DNA of 64,000 nucleotides, taken from NCBI GenBank assembly GCA_944376845.1, contig CALWDZ010000001.1:1-64000 (forward strand), written 5' to 3'. The translations under genes and the position numbers were made by a program. Below the pieces are notes generated by a model. The model worked only from the letters and a program-made list of their open reading frames with translations, was not told the origin of the DNA and made no database searches. Each line of letters starts with the position of its first letter. Position 1 is the stretch's first letter. Shown here piece by piece: positions 16,535-24,491 of the stretch. The DNA is from an uncultured Clostridia bacterium. GTDB taxonomy: Bacteria; Bacillota; Clostridia; Christensenellales; UBA1242.

Positions 16535-16885
16535 ATGGAAATTGCACAAGATACAAAAACCCTTAAAAAGGAAAAAACAAGCAAAGTATTATGGATTATT
16601 GGAATCGTTACAAGTATCATTTGCTTGATTTTAACAATATTTTGGGTAATTGTCGCCAGTTCTTTTTTAACAGCCGAAACAGATGAGATATTTGGGACGA
16701 CACTTGGACTTATTATTTTTATCGCGTATTTTGGTGTGCCAAGTTTATTTTTTGGTGCAGTAGCCACAATATTGACCTGTTTATCTTTAATATTTGCAAA
16801 AACACAAAGAATTTGGAAAATTATAATATTGGTTGTTACATTGTTGGCACTAATAACAAGCATAGTGTTTTTTATATTGATATAA
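16535..16885 (+). CDS. Small membrane protein, 116 aa
   Basis: I do not recognise a named family. A charged N-terminus (1-18) is followed by hydrophobic segments at about 20-46, 54-87 and 93-116, giving three or four membrane spans. A strong AAGGAGG site precedes the ATG. It converges on the NCS2 permease gene with a nine-base gap and no visible terminator between them. Confidence 0.7.
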   Translation: MEIAQDTKTLKKEKTSKVLWIIGIVTSIICLILTIFWVIVASSFLTAETDEIFGTTLGLIIFIAYFGVPSLFFGAVATILTCLSLIFAKTQRIWKIIILVVTLLALITSIVFFILI

Positions 16886-16894
16886 TTTTATACT

Positions 16895-18364
16895 TTATAT
16901 GTATTGCGTTATAAAATAAACCAAAAAGAGTATTGTAATAACATAAGTGAAGGCATTTATTTTTTTAAATTGACCAGTCATAATCATTATAAATGTATAA
17001 GCGATTAAGCCCACAGCAATTCCGATACTTATATTATTTGAAAGTGGCATAATAATTATTGTGAGTACTGCCGGAATAGCAACCGTAAGATCTTTAAAAT
17101 CAAGTTTATTTACACCATCAAACATTAAAATACCCACCAAAATTAGTGCTGGTGCTGTGGCATACACAGGTATAAGCATCACTATTGGACTTATAAACAA
17201 CGAGAGCGCAAAAAACAGGCATGTCCAAAGTCCGCTCAGCCCCGTTCTTGCACCACTCGCTATACCCGATGTACTTTCAACATAACTTGAAGCATTTGGT
17301 ATACCAAGACATGAACTTACAACCGCACCCGAACCGTCAATCATCATTGCCCTACTTTGATTTATAACATTGCCCTTTTCGTCTAAAAGATTGCCTTTTT
17401 GAGCAGTGGCAAGAAGAGTGCCAACTGTATCAAAAAGATCCATAAGCACAACGGCAAAAACCGTAAGTATTACACTAGTAATCGCTGTGAATATATTACC
17501 AGTAAATAGTCCTGCAAAATCAAATTGTAAGAAACTATATTCAAACATTTCCTTAAAAGGAGGCAAAAAACTATTTGTCCAAAGTACTTCAAAAGGATTT
17601 GTCCCTACGCAAAATTTAATAATAATATCAAGCAGTGTTCCACCCAAAATACCATAGAATATTGCGCCTTTGACCTTTTTTACATACAAAACAGCCATGA
17701 TTATAAAACTTACCACAGCCACAATAGCAGAAAATCCCGTGGCATTGCCTGAAAGCAAATCCAGTATTCCACTATTGGAAGATGAAAGCCCTACATTTAA
17801 AATAAACAAACCAACGCCAATTGGTATAGCAAGTTTGATTGAAGAAGGTATTGCATTTACTATTTTTTGTCTTAATCCAGTAATTGTAATAATTACAAAC
17901 AACACACCTGCCAAAAATGATATAGACATCGCTTGACTATATGAATACTGTCCACTTTCAATTAGCCCAACTACAAAACTGGCAACCCCGATACCAGGTG
18001 CTAAAATTATAGGAAGATTAGCCCAAAGTGCCATACAGAGTGTTGCTAAAATTGTTGTAAGAATTGTAGCAACAAATAATGCTTTCCAAAGGCCTTCAGC
18101 ACCAACACCACTAAAAAGTCCAGGAATAACAACCATGATATAACTTATAACCATGAAATTGACAAGTCCACCTAAAAATTCTTTTTTAAATGAACTTCCA
18201 CGTTCGGAAATTTTAAAAAATTTATCAACTTTTTGCAAAAAAACTGACTTTTTTTTATTATTTTTATTATTTTCTAAATTATTTTCGTCATTTTCAATAT
18301 CGATTTTTATTTCTTCATTTATTTCATCTGACTGAAAACTTTTTTCTTTTATCTCTTCTTTCAA
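16895..18364 (-). CDS. NCS2-family purine (guanine/hypoxanthine-type) permease
   Basis: Proton-coupled nucleobase importer. The AzgA/PbuG-type motif DLFDTVGTLLATAQK and an N-terminal LAPGIGVASFVVG segment are visible among about 12-14 membrane spans. At 489 aa it is longer than usual because of an acidic, Lys/Asn-rich cytoplasmic extension of about 45 residues. The start codon is TTG, supported by a GAGGT site six bases upstream. I looked for a purine riboswitch in the 75-base gap upstream and found none. Substrate choice among purines is inferred. Confidence 0.88.
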   Translation of the reverse strand: MKEEIKEKSFQSDEINEEIKIDIENDENNLENNKNNKKKSVFLQKVDKFFKISERGSSFKKEFLGGLVNFMVISYIMVVIPGLFSGVGAEGLWKALFVATILTTILATLCMALWANLPIILAPGIGVASFVVGLIESGQYSYSQAMSISFLAGVLFVIITITGLRQKIVNAIPSSIKLAIPIGVGLFILNVGLSSSNSGILDLLSGNATGFSAIVAVVSFIIMAVLYVKKVKGAIFYGILGGTLLDIIIKFCVGTNPFEVLWTNSFLPPFKEMFEYSFLQFDFAGLFTGNIFTAITSVILTVFAVVLMDLFDTVGTLLATAQKGNLLDEKGNVINQSRAMMIDGSGAVVSSCLGIPNASSYVESTSGIASGARTGLSGLWTCLFFALSLFISPIVMLIPVYATAPALILVGILMFDGVNKLDFKDLTVAIPAVLTIIIMPLSNNISIGIAVGLIAYTFIMIMTGQFKKINAFTYVITILFLVYFITQYI

Positions 18365-18392
18365 AATATTACCTCAAATTTAGTATAACAAA

Positions 18393-18431
18393 AAAATAAA
18401 AAAGCAAAAACTAAATGTTAATGCTTTTTTT
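18393..18431 (-). terminator. Weak AT-rich terminator after the 386-aa GNAT gene
   Basis: Minus-strand AAAAAAGCA and TGCTTTTTT arms, followed by a T-rich stretch. The stem is AT-rich, so efficiency is uncertain. Confidence 0.5.
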
Positions 18432-18439
18432 ATTTTTTA

Positions 18440-19600
18440 TTATTTATCTTCATTGACTTGTTCTAAAGTTGACTCTTTATCTAAACGTTTAATCCAAGAC
18501 CTACGACGTTTGTGTTGACGATGTTCAAAATGCTTCCAAAGTTGTTGAATATGTACATTGTTTTCAAGATTTAAATTAGTTTCACAAGTTTGTATACCTC
18601 GTTTAATAAAACTTGAAAGCATCTCTCTTATAATAAGTGCAGGGACACCTCGTGATTGCCATTGTGGTTTTACCGCAATAAGTGCCAAATCTAGTTCAAT
18701 TGGATGTTTAATTGCTTTGAGTAATGGGAAAATGCTTTTTAAATTTAACTTACCTTCGTATTTATTTATCACTTCACTTAAAGATGGGATACCAAAACCA
18801 AAGGCAATAACTTCATCATTTTCGTCAACAATAACGCTCATAAAGTCAAGACTTATAAACAATCTAAATTGATCAATAACTTGATCTCTTACCTTATCTG
18901 TATATGGAACAACTCCATAAAGTGGTCCATATGCTTCGTCTAAAAGATGGAATATATCTTTTCTATAACGCCTTATAAATGCACTCTTTGACTTCTTCTC
19001 TGCATTTTTTAAATGGTATTTTTTCATTACAGCGTCAGCAACGGCATTTATCTTTGGATCAATTTGCTCTGGAATTGTAAGTTTAAATTCTATCCAGTCA
19101 ATTTCTTTTGAATAGCCACAATATTCCATTAAATCTTTATAATATTCATAATTATATGCTTCCTCAAAAGTTGCGATTTCGTCAAACCCTTCAATAAGCA
19201 TACCCTCACGATCTAGGTCATTAAAGCCCATTGGCCCATGGACAATATTCATCCCCTTTTGTCTTGCCCAATTTTCAACACTTTCAAAAAGTGCCTTTGC
19301 AACTTCTTTGTCATTTATACAGTCAAAACGAGTAAAACGAACACGTTTCTCATTTACTTTTTTGTTGTAAAGTCTTTGTATTATTCCTGCGATTCTACCT
19401 ACAAGTTCACCATCTTTATACGCCAAAAAATATACCGCCTCGCAATCTTCAAACGATACATTCTTTTTAGGATTAAAAAGTTCAAGTTCACTAGACCTTA
19501 GTGGATGGACATACTGCTTTACGCCTTTATATAGTTTGGTAGGAAAATCTACAAAAAGTTTCCTTTGCTTTGCTGTTTTTACTTCTTTTATTTCTATCAT
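18440..19600 (-). CDS. GNAT-fold acetyltransferase-like protein, 386 aa
   Basis: A long GNAT-type protein known from Firmicutes and Bacteroidetes without an assigned substrate. It has an N-terminal domain with YFLAYKDGELVGRIAGI, a central GPMGFNDLDREGMLIEGFD segment typical of these proteins, and a second acetyl-CoA-like region (LALIAVKPQWQSRGVPALII). The basic tail HRQHKRRRSW is notable. Its promoter places transcription start at the ATG itself, and a palindrome covers the -35. A LysM gene stops just upstream. Confidence 0.82.
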   Translation of the reverse strand: MIEIKEVKTAKQRKLFVDFPTKLYKGVKQYVHPLRSSELELFNPKKNVSFEDCEAVYFLAYKDGELVGRIAGIIQRLYNKKVNEKRVRFTRFDCINDKEVAKALFESVENWARQKGMNIVHGPMGFNDLDREGMLIEGFDEIATFEEAYNYEYYKDLMEYCGYSKEIDWIEFKLTIPEQIDPKINAVADAVMKKYHLKNAEKKSKSAFIRRYRKDIFHLLDEAYGPLYGVVPYTDKVRDQVIDQFRLFISLDFMSVIVDENDEVIAFGFGIPSLSEVINKYEGKLNLKSIFPLLKAIKHPIELDLALIAVKPQWQSRGVPALIIREMLSSFIKRGIQTCETNLNLENNVHIQQLWKHFEHRQHKRRRSWIKRLDKESTLEQVNEDK

Positions 19601-19606
19601 ATCCTA

Positions 19607-19636
19607 AATATATATTATTTTGTTGACTAAGTCAAC
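19607..19636 (-). promoter_or_regulatory. Promoter with palindrome over -35, before the 386-aa GNAT gene
   Basis: Minus-strand TTGACT (19630-19635), a 17-base spacer, TATATT (19607-19612), six bases, then the ATG at 19600. A perfect palindrome GTTGAC-TAA-GTCAAC (19622-19636) covers the -35 box, as a repressor site could. Confidence 0.65.
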
Positions 19637-19640
19637 TATT

Positions 19641-19934
19641 TTAAAAAACAATTCTTTGTCCAATAAACATTTTTTTACCTTTTGTCACTTCTTTGATTTT
19701 TTCTACACTCACACCAAGTTCTCTTGCTATTTTTTCATAGGTGTCAAGTGGTTTTACAACATACATATGTTCATAAGATTTTGGAATTAAAATAATATCT
19801 AAGGGGTCTATTCGTGAAGTTTTATTGATAACTTTAAGTGAATATTCATCAACTTTAAATTTTTGACAAATTTGTGTCAATGTATCTCCATTTTTTACTT
19901 TATAAAACAGATTAGATTTTGTCGTAATTTGCAT
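19641..19934 (-). CDS. Small protein with two LysM domains, 97 aa
   Basis: LysM domains bind peptidoglycan glycan chains. Two tandem copies are visible: about 8-51 (YKVKNGDTLTQICQKFKVD) and 57-97 (YVVKPLDTYEKIARELGVS). No signal peptide or membrane segment is visible, so export, if any, is by another route; spore coat or forespore proteins can lack a signal. A strong AAGGAGGCG site precedes the ATG. It is divergent from the SpoVB-like gene, with only 30 bp between start codons. Confidence 0.85.
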   Translation of the reverse strand: MQITTKSNLFYKVKNGDTLTQICQKFKVDEYSLKVINKTSRIDPLDIILIPKSYEHMYVVKPLDTYEKIARELGVSVEKIKEVTKGKKMFIGQRIVF

Positions 19935-19964
19935 AAATTTCGCCTCCTTAAAATATGATATGAT

Positions 19965-21500
19965 ATGAAATCTTTATTCAAGACTGTTTTTGTAATTATA
20001 ATTTTCAGTGGTCTTACAAGACTGCTTGGCTTTATTTTCCGTATTTGGCTTTCACGCACAATTGGTGCAGAAGCACTTGGAGTTTATCAAATAAGTTTCT
20101 CTATTTTTACAGTTCTTTTGACACTTGTATCAAGTGGAATACCACTTATCGTTTCTAGAATGACCGCAAAGTGCATAACAAACAAGGACAAAAAAACTGA
20201 GAATAAAGTTGTCACAACCGCCCTTATTCTTGCACTTATTATAAGTATTGTAATTGCACTTTTAGTAATAGTACTTAACAAACCAATTTCACATATCTTT
20301 GCAGACGATAGTTGTATAATCATACTTTTAGTACTTTTGCCTGCCCTGGTATTCTCAAGCATTTATAGCACACTTAGAGGAAATTTATGGGGTAAAAATA
20401 ACTATCTTGCATGCTGTAGTAGTGAACTTTTTGAACAAGTTGTACGAATGATTGTATGTATGATATTACTTTCAGGCATCTTCCCAGCAATATCTGGCGA
20501 AATAGGAGCGGCATTATCACTTAGTATTGCTTGCGTATTCTCCAGCATTTATGTACTCATTTGGTATTTAAAAAATGGTGGAAGGTTTTATAAACCTCAA
20601 AAAACTCAGTATGTAGAAGTACTAAAAACAAGTTCTCCAATTACGTTTATGCGCGTGGCATCAAGTATGATTCAGCCTGTTATTGCTTTAATTATACCTT
20701 TAAGATTAGTTTCTAGCGGTTATACAAACGCACAAGCACTAAGTCTTTATGGAATAGCCTCTGGAATGACTATGCCACTATTGTTTATCCCTATGACCAT
20801 TATCGGTTCGCTGTCTTTTGCACTTGTACCAGACCTTGCGAGTGCATCTGCAAAAAATGATGATAAATATATCTCTTCACGCGTCACGACATCTATTGTT
20901 TTTTCAATGTTTGTTGCATTTTTGATTGCACCAATATTTATGGGCGTTGGTGAACAAATTGGAGTATTTTTCTACGATAACGCAACAAGTGGAATATTAC
21001 TTAGTGCATCGGCATGGATAATAATTCCACTATGTCTTACAAACATATCTTCATCAATTTTAAATGCTGTTGGTCTAGAACTAAAATCTTTTAAAAACTA
21101 TATTCTTGGTGCCATCATAATGCTACTATGCATATGGTTCTTACCAAAATATGTGGGCATAAATGCACTTATTTGGGCAATGGGAGGATGTTTTGCAACC
21201 TCAGCAATTTTAAATATTAGAATGATTAAAAAACAAGTATGTCCATCGCTTAAAATCAGCAAATACTTTTTTAAATTTACTCTTATTTCCATCCCGGTGA
21301 TTGCACTTTGTAGCTTCGTGGGAAGTTTGCTTGGTGCTTTTATACCACTTTTCTTTAATTTAGTCATTACATGTTCTTTAGGTGTACTATTCTTTGTGCT
21401 ACTTTGCCTTGTATTTAACATCTTTGAATTACATACCGTAATGGTCTGGGTTAAACAAAATAATCCAATAAAATTACACCATCGCAAGAAAAAAGTTTAA
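19965..21500 (+). CDS. spoVB: SpoVB-like polysaccharide/lipid flippase (MOP superfamily)
   Basis: Membrane protein of the MOP flippase family (PST, SpoVB, MurJ). About 12-14 membrane spans are visible, with the family opening of basic residue, GLTRLLGFIFR and then LGVYQISFSIF. At 511 aa the length fits SpoVB, which helps build spore cortex peptidoglycan; another lipid-linked oligosaccharide flippase is possible. No ribosome-binding site precedes the ATG. A TATGAT hexamer sits five bases before it, but the -35 is poor. Confidence 0.85.
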   Translation: MKSLFKTVFVIIIFSGLTRLLGFIFRIWLSRTIGAEALGVYQISFSIFTVLLTLVSSGIPLIVSRMTAKCITNKDKKTENKVVTTALILALIISIVIALLVIVLNKPISHIFADDSCIIILLVLLPALVFSSIYSTLRGNLWGKNNYLACCSSELFEQVVRMIVCMILLSGIFPAISGEIGAALSLSIACVFSSIYVLIWYLKNGGRFYKPQKTQYVEVLKTSSPITFMRVASSMIQPVIALIIPLRLVSSGYTNAQALSLYGIASGMTMPLLFIPMTIIGSLSFALVPDLASASAKNDDKYISSRVTTSIVFSMFVAFLIAPIFMGVGEQIGVFFYDNATSGILLSASAWIIIPLCLTNISSSILNAVGLELKSFKNYILGAIIMLLCIWFLPKYVGINALIWAMGGCFATSAILNIRMIKKQVCPSLKISKYFFKFTLISIPVIALCSFVGSLLGAFIPLFFNLVITCSLGVLFFVLLCLVFNIFELHTVMVWVKQNNPIKLHHRKKKV

Positions 21501-21528
21501 AAATATTGAAATAAGCAATAATTTTTAT

Positions 21529-22239
21529 ATGCTTACACTAATAATTAGGTCTATTATTATATATTTTGTTGTTTTGGTCGTATTTAGGCTTATGGGAAAA
21601 CGACAACTTGGACAAATGCAACCTTTTGAACTTGTCTTAACCCTTATACTTGCCGACCTTGCCACCATTCCAATGGCGGAAATGAGCGTTCCACTTGTAC
21701 ATGGAATTGTCCCACTTCTTGCTTTGCTTGTAATTCACTATGTTATTACCATTTTGTCCAAACATTTTCCTAAATTTAGTGAAGTTTTTAGTGGTAAACC
21801 AGTAATTGTAATAAACCAAAATGGAATAGACTACAAGGCAGTCCAAAAATTAAACCTATCTATTGATGATATATTGGAGTCACTTCGCTCAGCGGGATAC
21901 TTTAGCCCCGACGAAGTGCTTTTTGCCATTATGGAAACAAATGGAAAAGTAAGTGTACTCCCAAAAGCCAGTAACTCCACTGTGACCAAAGAAGATATGA
22001 ATATAAAATCTGAAGAGAATTCCATTCCAATCACAATAGTTAGCGAAGGCAAACTAATTAAAGAAAATTTTCAACAAATTAAAGTGCCGGAGCAAAAAAT
22101 TAAAGATTTTATTACCTCACTTGGTGTAAAAATGAAAAAAATTCTTATTTTGACATTAGATAACAATGGTAAAGTCTATTTTCAAGAAATGCATAAAAGA
22201 GCAAAGACTATAAATACTAATCTCAAAGGAACATCATGA
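21529..22239 (+). CDS. DUF421 (YetF-like) membrane protein
   Basis: Members of DUF421 have three N-terminal membrane spans (about 2-24, 36-56, 59-76) and a cytoplasmic YetF-type domain. The family motif MGKRQLGQMQPFELV lies around 22-36. The later FSPDEVLFAIMETNGKVSVLPK is also typical. Biochemical role unsettled; such genes are common in endospore formers. It overlaps the DUF4363 gene by 4 bp, a pairing seen in Clostridia. No clear ribosome-binding site; an AATAAT hexamer sits six bases before the ATG. Confidence 0.88.
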   Translation: MLTLIIRSIIIYFVVLVVFRLMGKRQLGQMQPFELVLTLILADLATIPMAEMSVPLVHGIVPLLALLVIHYVITILSKHFPKFSEVFSGKPVIVINQNGIDYKAVQKLNLSIDDILESLRSAGYFSPDEVLFAIMETNGKVSVLPKASNSTVTKEDMNIKSEENSIPITIVSEGKLIKENFQQIKVPEQKIKDFITSLGVKMKKILILTLDNNGKVYFQEMHKRAKTINTNLKGTS

Positions 22240-22625
22240 AAAAATTTATAACAATTTTAATTGTTGTGTTAATACTCGCAGGTGCTGTAACTTTTGAGCA
22301 AATAACAATCAACAATTATTTAAATGAAATAAAAGATATGACATATGAACTAATAACCTTAACAACTGGGACAGAAAATATACAAACTCCAGAAATAAAA
22401 GAAAAAGTAGATAACCTTAAACAAACTTGGATACATCATGAAGAAGTTTTGTGTATTTTTGCAAATCATAAAGATATGCGTGACCTTTGTATCGAAATTC
22501 AAAAACTTGAAGGAAATATAGAAGTAAATCAGTATGAAGATTTTACTGCAAGTTTAAGAGTAATATATCACCTAACTGATGACTATCATAAAATTATGGG
22601 TACAAGTTGGCAAAATATATTTTAA
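22236..22625 (+). CDS. DUF4363-family protein, 129 aa
   Basis: An N-terminal membrane anchor (about 5-23) is followed by an extracytoplasmic helical domain with WIHHEEVLCIFANH and DLCIEIQKLEGN. This pattern matches DUF4363 proteins, which usually sit beside DUF421 genes as here. The function is unknown. Translation is probably coupled to the DUF421 gene through the 4-bp overlap. Confidence 0.8.
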   Translation: MKKFITILIVVLILAGAVTFEQITINNYLNEIKDMTYELITLTTGTENIQTPEIKEKVDNLKQTWIHHEEVLCIFANHKDMRDLCIEIQKLEGNIEVNQYEDFTASLRVIYHLTDDYHKIMGTSWQNIF

Positions 22626-23116
22626 TTTCATATATAAAGAGTGTGTATGATAGACAACTTGCAATAAATTACGCAAAAAATTGGTGGGATAAAAGAAATC
22701 CTGCCTTCTATAATTTTGATAAACTTGGCGGAGATTGTACTAACTTTGTATCGCAGTGCCTTGTACTTGGAAAAATAGAAATGGACGTATCACCACTTGG
22801 TTGGTACTATTATAGTCTTAATAACCGAGCACCAGCATTTACCGGAGTTGAACAACTATTCAACTATTCTGTTTCGAATAATAAAAATGTGGGTGTAAGG
22901 TGCAAGTTAACCACTATTGACCAATTAGAAATTGGCGATATTATACAGTTGTGCCAAAGAAAGCCAGTGTTTAACCATTGTGTACTAATAACCAAAATTG
23001 ACGGTACACCAAGTTTAGAAACAATATTTGTTACTTGCCATACAAATGATGTTTATAATAAAAGATTATCAGATTATTTTTATACTAAAATTAGATTTCT
23101 AAAAATTTTAAACTAA
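22607..23116 (+). CDS. Putative amidase-domain (Amidase_6) protein
   Basis: A cysteine-peptidase-like domain with GGDCTNFVSQC (nucleophile Cys44) and a later VFNHCVLITKI that would supply the His. This matches the putative amidase domain found with spore or cell-wall functions in Clostridia. The domain fills the protein, and no signal peptide is seen. The start is uncertain: TTG 22607 overlaps DUF4363, while GTG 22643 gives a 157-aa product beginning at the domain edge. Neither has a well-spaced ribosome-binding site. Confidence 0.82.
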   Translation: MAKYILISYIKSVYDRQLAINYAKNWWDKRNPAFYNFDKLGGDCTNFVSQCLVLGKIEMDVSPLGWYYYSLNNRAPAFTGVEQLFNYSVSNNKNVGVRCKLTTIDQLEIGDIIQLCQRKPVFNHCVLITKIDGTPSLETIFVTCHTNDVYNKRLSDYFYTKIRFLKILN

Positions 23117-23129
23117 TATAAAAAAAGTG

Positions 23130-23158
23130 TTGACATAAAAAACGCATTTTGATATTAT
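23130..23158 (+). promoter_or_regulatory. tRNA-Asn promoter
   Basis: TTGACA (23130-23135), a 17-base spacer, TATTAT (23153-23158). Confidence 0.85.
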
Positions 23159-23181
23159 TATATTGCTTTTGTGAGCGATGT

Positions 23182-23256
23182 GCCTCGTTAGCTCAGCGGT
23201 AGAGCAACCGGCTGTTAACCGGTAGGTCGTCTGTTCGAACCAGACACGTGGCGCCA
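23182..23256 (+). tRNA. tRNA-Asn (anticodon GTT)
   Basis: Anticodon stem ACCGG/CCGGT encloses loop CTGTTAA with GTT. T arm GTCTG-TTCGAAC-CAGAC and encoded CCA are intact. In the acceptor stem GCCTCGT/ACGTGGC, the fourth pair is T-T, a mismatch. Confidence 0.94.
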
Positions 23257-23288
23257 AAAAACCTCTTGGAACTCCAAGAGGTTTTTTT
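23257..23288 (+). terminator. Terminator after tRNA-Asn
   Basis: AAAACCTCTTGGA pairs with TCCAAGAGGTTTT and is followed by T's. Confidence 0.9.
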
Positions 23289-23375
23289 CATAATTACACG
23301 ACATCAAAATTTATTTTCATGACAAAACATTTGCACATTTGTTCATACGAGAATATTATTTAAAAGACAATATTA

Positions 23376-23404
23376 TTGACTATTTTTTTTAGATTTTGTA
23401 TATT
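23376..23404 (+). promoter_or_regulatory. Promoter of lipid kinase gene, leaderless geometry
   Basis: TTGACT (23376-23381), a 17-base spacer, TATATT (23399-23404), six bases, then ATG at 23411. The transcript would begin at or within a base of the start codon. Confidence 0.7.
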
Positions 23405-23410
23405 TTTAGT

Positions 23411-24304
23411 ATGGAAAAATGTTTATTTGCATATAACCCACAAAGTGGGAAAGGAAAAATCGCTAAAAAAGAACAATATATTTTAGAAACTCTTTCTAAA
23501 AAATTTGACGTGACTCTACTACATTCACAATATGCTGGACACATCGGCAAATATATTCTTGAAAATGGAGAACTTTATGATAACATTGTAATCTCTGGTG
23601 GAGATGGCACGTTAAATGAAGCAATCAACAGTATTGCCCGTTTGAATAAAAAAATCACTCTCGGGTATATTCCCGCAGGAACAGTCAACGATGTGGCACA
23701 CTCACTCAATATACCAAGAAATTTAAAGAAAGCATTAAAGACAATTTTAGATGGCAATTATTTTTCGCATGATATTTTTGAAATGAATGATAAGTTTGGC
23801 ATATATGTGTGTTGTAGTGGACTATTTACCGAAGCAAGTTATGCGACTTCACAAAAATCTAAAAAGAAAGTTGGCAAACTGGCGTATGGTTTACATGGAG
23901 TCAAAAAATTATTTTCCACAAAATCTTTAAAAATCAAACTCTCTGATGATTTAAACACAATAGAAGGCACATTTGCACTTATGTTAATAATTAACTCTAA
24001 AAATGTTGCAGGTTTTCATTTAAACAAAAAAGCTACTCTCGATGATGGTTTGGTTGATGTTGTACTTGTAAAAGCAAAAAAACAACGAGTAAGATTTTGT
24101 GAAGTTTTACGCGTTGCACGATTGTTCCTATTTGGTATACCAAAAAAATCATCTAAAAATATTCAAGTTCAAAAACTTTCAAAGTTTAAAGTTGAGTTAG
24201 ATAACAATTGCATAGTCAATCTTGATGGTGAAAGTATTGGACAAGGTAGTTTTGATTTTGAAGTAATTAAACAAGGAATAAATATCTTAGTTCCAAAAAA
24301 ATAG
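23411..24304 (+). CDS. Diacylglycerol-kinase-family lipid kinase, 297 aa
   Basis: Phosphorylates diacylglycerol or a related lipid with ATP (DagK/YegS/BmrU type). The phosphate-binding opening NPQSGKG (9-15) and catalytic GGDGT (63-67) are visible, followed by GYIPAGTVNDVA. At about 300 aa the length is normal. I start at ATG 23411; a TTG at 23396 would lie between the promoter boxes and so not in the mRNA. No ribosome-binding site is present. It may supply phosphatidic acid for phospholipid recycling, near the cardiolipin synthase gene across the tRNA-Arg. Confidence 0.9.
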   Translation: MEKCLFAYNPQSGKGKIAKKEQYILETLSKKFDVTLLHSQYAGHIGKYILENGELYDNIVISGGDGTLNEAINSIARLNKKITLGYIPAGTVNDVAHSLNIPRNLKKALKTILDGNYFSHDIFEMNDKFGIYVCCSGLFTEASYATSQKSKKKVGKLAYGLHGVKKLFSTKSLKIKLSDDLNTIEGTFALMLIINSKNVAGFHLNKKATLDDGLVDVVLVKAKKQRVRFCEVLRVARLFLFGIPKKSSKNIQVQKLSKFKVELDNNCIVNLDGESIGQGSFDFEVIKQGINILVPKK

Positions 24305-24311
24305 TATATTG

Positions 24312-24340
24312 TTGCAATATTTTATGTATTGTGCTATACT
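24312..24340 (+). promoter_or_regulatory. tRNA-Arg promoter
   Basis: TTGCAA (24312-24317), a 17-base spacer, TATACT (24335-24340), ending 11 bases before the tRNA. Confidence 0.7.
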
Positions 24341-24351
24341 TTCCTTGTTTT

Positions 24352-24427
24352 GATCTCGTAGTAAAACTGGATATTACGGAGCCCTCCTAAGGCTTTGTTC
24401 TGGGTTCGAGTCCCGGCGGGGTCACCA
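24352..24427 (+). tRNA. tRNA-Arg (anticodon CCT)
   Basis: Acceptor GATCTCG pairs with CGGGGTC using two wobble pairs. The anticodon arm AGCC-CTCCTAA-GGCT carries CCT, and the T arm and encoded CCA are intact. It reads AGG codons. Confidence 0.92.
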
Positions 24428-24448
24428 ATATAAATATTTTGTAATAAA

Positions 24449-24489
24449 AAATACAAGCAAGATATTTTGGTAATTGCTTGTATTTTTTT
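24449..24489. terminator. Bidirectional terminator between tRNA-Arg and cardiolipin synthase
   Basis: AAATACAAGCA and TGCTTGTATTT arms with a loop of about 14 bases. T run on the plus side and A run on the left, so it can serve both converging units. Confidence 0.8.
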
Positions 24490-24491
24490 TA

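Noticed and set aside
18365-18439. Purine riboswitch upstream of the NCS2 permease
   Set aside because: The gap is only 75 bases, AT-rich, and lacks the conserved three-way-junction pattern.
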